From NCBI GenBank assembly GCA_013397935.1, contig VZRN01005156.1:160059-224058 (forward strand): 64,000 bases of DNA, written 5' to 3'. Positions within the stretch are counted from its first letter, which is position 1. Every line of letters begins with the position of its first letter. Source of the stretch: Dasyornis broadbenti (lineage: Eukaryota; Chordata; Aves; Passeriformes; Dasyornithidae). The notes under the pieces were generated by a model, which saw only the letters and a list, made by a program, of their open reading frames with translations, did no database searches and had not been told where the DNA came from. Both the position numbers and the translations under genes were made by a program. Below are positions 42,201 to 48,200 of this stretch, piece after piece.

Positions 42201-45200
42201 ACACTGATCTCTTTGCAATCCTCTGTAACCAGGTTCTTTAACTTAGGTTTTATAAATTAATACATTTGTTTGCCTGGTTTGAGATGAAATTATTTGAGCC
42301 CTTGGCAGGATACAAGGCCTCATATTCCTACAGGCATGATAACATTGGAATAAGGGCACTGGAGCACATCAGAAATGCCCAATTTCCACATTTTGGGGTT
42401 ATTTAAAAAGTGTCAGACTGTTCTTGTGCTGAGCTCTCAGGGCTGTGCAGGAAACACCTTCTGGTGATCTACATGAGCCAAGCAAGTTCTCTGACAGCAG
42501 CAAAATGTCAAGGAAAACAGTCACATCCTGAGATTCTGTGAGTAATTTCCAACATTTGACCCAAAATAGTGTTCAAATGGTTTTCCATGTAGGAAACTCT
42601 GTCATATTCTTTTCAGGACTACAAAAGAAAACCCAAGCCCTCCTGCAAAGAGTTGGTTCTGCTGCAGGTTGTTGCAAAGGCAAGTTCTTTGCAGCATTTA
42701 GTCCTCTTGGATGATATTTATTTGTCAAAACACAGATATTTAGTGCTGCTTAAGATGCCCTTGGGATGTCAAGAAAGACACGAGGTTTTTGTGGAAGCCA
42801 CAGAACACCTGAGGTAACTCCAGACGGAATTTCTGGACAATGGAAGCAAAAAATTACAATGACGCCATCATTCTTTTGGGCTTCTCTGACTATTATTTGT
42901 CTTAGATGTAGGTCTTCAAGGCAGGGATTTTGTTTGGCTGTTTGGATGCCGAGCATGAGAATTGCCACTGGATTTGAGGAAGGAAAGGGATTAAGCATAT
43001 TGCAAAAACCGTGAGCGCGTAGGTGTCACTTTTTTCTCATTCTAAATCCAGAGAAGAAAGAGAGAAGAATTGTAAACTCTCTCTCTGAAGTTCAGAGCAG
43101 GTGAAATGATAGGTTTTAATATTTCAAAAACACCTGAAACATTAAACAGTTATAAACTCTTCAGAAATACCCCATATGAAATAATAATTTTTAGCACAAT
43201 ATACTAAATATTTTACTATAGGAAACACAGCATTTTCATACTTTTACAATTTCAACTCCCATTTTTTCAGAATTACTTAGGAGACAAGATATTCATTGAC
43301 AACAACACTTCCCCAGCAAACAAGGTACCTTCTGAACAAACTGGAACTTATAAAAGCAAATAGAAAAAACCTTTTCTTGATAAATTCCCATTTCCGATTT
43401 CTGATGCTTGAGGAATACTCTTGGATGCTACAGTGTAGTCTGTTATACTGCCCATAGACCTTTTGAGGAGTTCATTACAACTACTTGGTTGGCTCACGAT
43501 TAATGAATATTCTCCAAAAGTCAGGGCTTTGAGAGAAATGGTTTTAATGTCTGTCACGGTGTAATGCTTAAAGGACTCATTTAAAAATTATTAGACCCAC
43601 ATGTTTCAACTGAATCTGAACTTCAGTGCCAGTTCATAATATTATTTTTTAGCATTTTTGGTCTGGATTTAGAATAAGAAAACCTAATTTCTGTTCACGG
43701 AATCACACCGAATTATTTAGGTTGGAAAAGATCTCAAAGATGACCAAGTCCAGTCTGTGACTGACCCCCACCTTGTCACCCAGACCAGAACACTGAGTGC
43801 CATGTCCCATCGTTCCTTGGACACCTCCAGGGATGGGGGCTCCACCACCTCCCTGGGCAGCCCCTTCCAACGCTGAACAACCCTTTCCATGAAAAAAATT
43901 CTTCCAGACATTCACACCACTTGTTCTTTAAATACACCTCAAAGCAAAGCAGCTGCTCCCATTAACTTTTTACCACACACATTGAGTCAGACTTGGACCA
44001 CGTCTCAAGTCACACGCAGCTACAAAGCAAGATGGGAGATCCCAGTACTCCAGGAGCCCTCCAAGCTGTGCCAATGCTTCCCTGTCATCTGCTTCTGGAT
44101 TTCAAAGTTACGATAGGTGTTGTCACATCTCCTTGGTAAAAGGTTTCTGCAGTATTCCTGATCTGCAAACCATGGTCTATCTCCCTCAGAAGAAATGCCC
44201 ATGCTCGTATTAATCCCTGATGTCATCTCCTCCTGGACAGAGCAGTTTGATCCTAGAGGCCATCCTGATGCTCAGGGCACAAAGGAGGTTACATTTTGCT
44301 CACACAAAGCAAACGGGGCTGAAGGAGCTTTGTGGAGACCAAATTATTCTCGAAAAGGATGCATGTAAAGAGGGGTTGGGTGCACACCAGGAGTCAAAGA
44401 ATCATGGAATGGTTTGGGTTGGAACGGCCCTTAAATTCATTGAATTCCATGGGCAGGGACGCCTCCTGCAATGCCACCTCTCAGTAGTTAAAATATGTTC
44501 AGTGTCAGTGGAGTTCAGGCTGCTTTGGGTTATTTTTTTCCTTTCCTGTCTTTTCAGCCTCTTTGGCTCTTCTCTGTGGTCTGACCCGTTCTTCTGCCGA
44601 CTGCCGAGAGGACAGAGCCACCTTCATCGAATGTGACATCCAAGTCACAGTGGGGCTCTCCCAGCAGAGAGGATCCGTGTCCTACCTCTATATCTGCAGG
44701 GACACCCTGCCCCAGGGGCATTTTGCCGGACTCTTTGCCAGGTTAGTGCCGTGTCTCTCCAACAGCCCACTGGGTCCATCCACGAATAACATCCTCCACA
44801 TGTTTTTCCACCTTTTGCAGAATTGTCACTTGCCAAATAATGAACTGAAGGAGCCAATTCCTAATTCTCAGGTTGATGCCAATAGAGCATTTTAGCCTTG
44901 AGACCACTAGAGAGCTCCGCTGGGTTGTGGAAATCATTCTCTGTGCCTATCAAAGCATCTCCAATCCCCCACTCCTTCCCTTCTGCCTTTTTAAAGTGTT
45001 TGAGAGACATCAGAAAATCCATCTCGTAAACAGCCTGCTTTGTTCCTTCTTAGGTTTTAATATTTATCTTCTGATCCATAGCAACATCTGGTGGATGCCA
45101 ATGGGAAGAAAGATTAGGCATTATGAAAAGCAGAAGCCTTCTTTTTTCTGTTTTTTTCCTTCTTTTTTTCCTTCCCTTTATTTATTTATTTTATTTTTTT

Positions 45201-48200
45201 GACGCTTTGCCTTTCTCCAAACTGTTTCATGAGTAAAAAGTCACGGAGTAAATTCAGCAGTGTGTGCAAGAGGGCTCATGTTTTGCAAATCCAAGACCAA
45301 GTTGTTCAGGAGTATAACTGGGAACTGTTGTCTTTGATGGAGCAGTGGGGATTTATTCCTGCAGAGCATTTACTTTTAGGAGTGAGTGTGATGTCTGAAA
45401 TTAGGAATAAACAGATGAATGATGGAATGGTTTGGTTTGGAAGGGACCTCAAAACTTATCTTGTTCCACCCTCTGCCATGGGCAGGGACACCTTCCACTA
45501 TCCCAGGTTAGTCCAAGCACTGTCCAACCTGGCCTTGGACACTTCCAGGGTTCCAGGGGCAGCCACAGCTTCTCTGGGCACCCTGTGCCAGGGCCTCACC
45601 ATCCTCACAGGGAATGATTTCTTCCTAATTTCTAATCAAAATCGCCTCTTTCAGTTTGGAGCCATTCCCCCTTGCCTTTTGTTCCGCGCCCTTGTGAAAA
45701 GTTCCTCTCCAGGCTTCTTGTAACCCCCTTTAGATACTGGAACAAGTTGAACAAAACCTTCCAGAAGTTATTCAGTAAACAGAAAATAAGAATAGCATTT
45801 CAATGCATTGTCCATGGTTTGCTGTACATGGTGAACCCACTTCTGGCTGCTGCATCTTGCCACAGTCCAGGTATTTCAGTGGAGTTGCAGCGAATTGATC
45901 CTCATTCTTACCTCGTCCTTGTATATGATACCTGGTGTTGATTCACCAGAGAGAGCTCTGGATGTCCTGAATTAAGGGGGAAAATACCCCAACTGGCATT
46001 TATTGTACAAAGACAGCAAGGTATGAATTGCATATTTTAAAAAATTGTTTAAAAATATAAAAATTAGAAGTATCCAACTAAAGTTAAAAAAAAAAAAAAA
46101 GGTTTACACAATGACAACACCCCTCTGTCAGTCTGTCACTTCTTCCTCAGCACTTTTTTAAGCTGACCTAGATTTCATAAGGTCTTTTTAAGAAGATTCT
46201 TGTCAGTTTTGAGAAAATCATTGTTAGGCAGAAAGAAATTATTTTCCTGTTGAGGGGAAGGGGGGCAGAATTCTGCCCTGACCTATTCAACTGGCCAAGC
46301 GTCCAAAGCCACGCTGTGCATTGGCAATATCCTCTAACATCCCAGGAGATGGGGAGAACAGATTTGTTGGAGGAGACAAAAGTAAGGAGAATTAGAAAGG
46401 GAAAACAACCCTGAAATTGATCGAGTTTCATCAGTTCATTGCTCCAGGATGACTTGTTTCAAATCCAGAAACTCCAGGAGCCTCGCCTTGTCCGGCTGAG
46501 CTTTGCTTTGCTTTTCCTCACATCAGTGTAACCCCAAACCAGAGAACCAACGAACCTGAGAGGGACAAGATAACCCAAAATGTGTTTCTTTCCTGCTCTC
46601 TTTTTCCTGGGTATCAAATTTGTGCTCAGCTCTTCACCAATAAAAAAATGCATCTTCAATGATATAATAATAACAACAACAACAACAACAACAACAATAA
46701 TGGCAATCCTATGATTACTTTTCTTCTTAGTTATTTTCATAGTTTGGGCAGCCACTGTGCAAAAAGTCACAAAGTCCATTTACTGATGGTTTCCTTATTG
46801 TTTTCACTGTGGTTTTTAGTCTAATTTAATTGTGAATGCCCCAGAGACCAGGTTTATTATTCCTGCAGGGATTCTTATCAGGGAGAGATTTCTGAATCAC
46901 ATCAATCAGCTTTTTCTTACCTACTATTTTCCTGTTCTTCCAACTTCTTCAATGTCTTTCTTATTGTCATTAACTTTTCCCCCTATTGTGCTCCTTCTTG
47001 TCTTTTAGTTAGAAATTAAAACTTGGCCTGGTGAGTAGTTTTCCAGAATTCTGATTTTTTTTTTCTGGTGAATCTATTCTAACCTGGTCCTTGCTAAAAG
47101 GAAGCAGGGCACAGGTTATTTTCAAATGACTTTCTTGATTTGAGAAATCTCTGAAGAAAAAGAAGAAAAAAATTGAGAGGTTTGAATCATACAAATTAGT
47201 TTATCTCAGAACTTCCAAAAACCTTTTTTCCACTTTTCAGTTCAGAAAAATATTTAATTTTAAAATACTAATGCAATTTGCAGGAAAGTCTCAGAAAATT
47301 TAAATGTTTCCACAAGAAAAGAACTATTTTGGGAATTCCTGAAATAATACATATTAATTGCTTTAATTAATGATAGTAAATAATAATAACAATAATAAAA
47401 ATATGTATGAATTTGACTTGTACGCGAATGCTCAAGAATTAAGACATTTGTCCCACAATGGGGACAAAACTACTGCAGTAAATCCTGGCTTAAGTGCACA
47501 TTGAATCTCTCCTGTTCTTTCTTACTACTTTTAAAGAATCACAGAATAGTTTGGGTTGGAAGAGACCTTAAAGCTCATTTTGTTCCACCCCCTGCCATGG
47601 GCAGGGACACCTTCCACTATCCCAGACTGGTCCAAGTTCCATCGAATCGGGCCTTGAGAACTTCCAGGGTTGAGGCAGCCACCTGGACAATTTTTTCCAG
47701 TGGTTTAAATAAATCTTTTCCTTGCGTAGTCTGTACCACAGCCCATCCTTATCAGCAGATAATGGCAAAAGCACGTTCCTTAGAAGGGTTGTAAGTTTTG
47801 CCATTCACAACACTTGTATCAATGTACATTTCTCAATTCCTTGTAATAATTCACTCCTTTTCTTGCATTTCCTTGAGACACTGCAATTTGTTAACAGTTT
47901 TCCTGCATCGGTTTTTCAGATGTGGCTACATGAGCACAGAGAGAAACTGGCTCTTTTCTTGCAAGCAAAACTTGTTTGCTTTTCGTAAAAAATCTGTGCA
48001 AAGGTCCTTATATTGACTTGAATGTTTGGCAAATTAGGTCCATGCCCTACATCCAGTCAACAACTACCCCCTTCTGCTTTTAAAAGAGTTGGTTATTTAA
48101 AAGATGCAGTTTTTTCTTGGACTTTTTCAAAGAAGTACTCTGCAGTCTTGAAAGATAGCCCAGTCCACTGAATTGTTGTACAGGACAAGATCAATTCTCA

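Noticed and set aside
45199..45723. Plus-strand open frame of 174 codons
   Set aside because: Most of it is the antisense of a CR1 copy.
46665..46703. Short regular repeat as a CRISPR-like array
   Set aside because: It is a simple trinucleotide microsatellite without spacers, in a eukaryotic intron.
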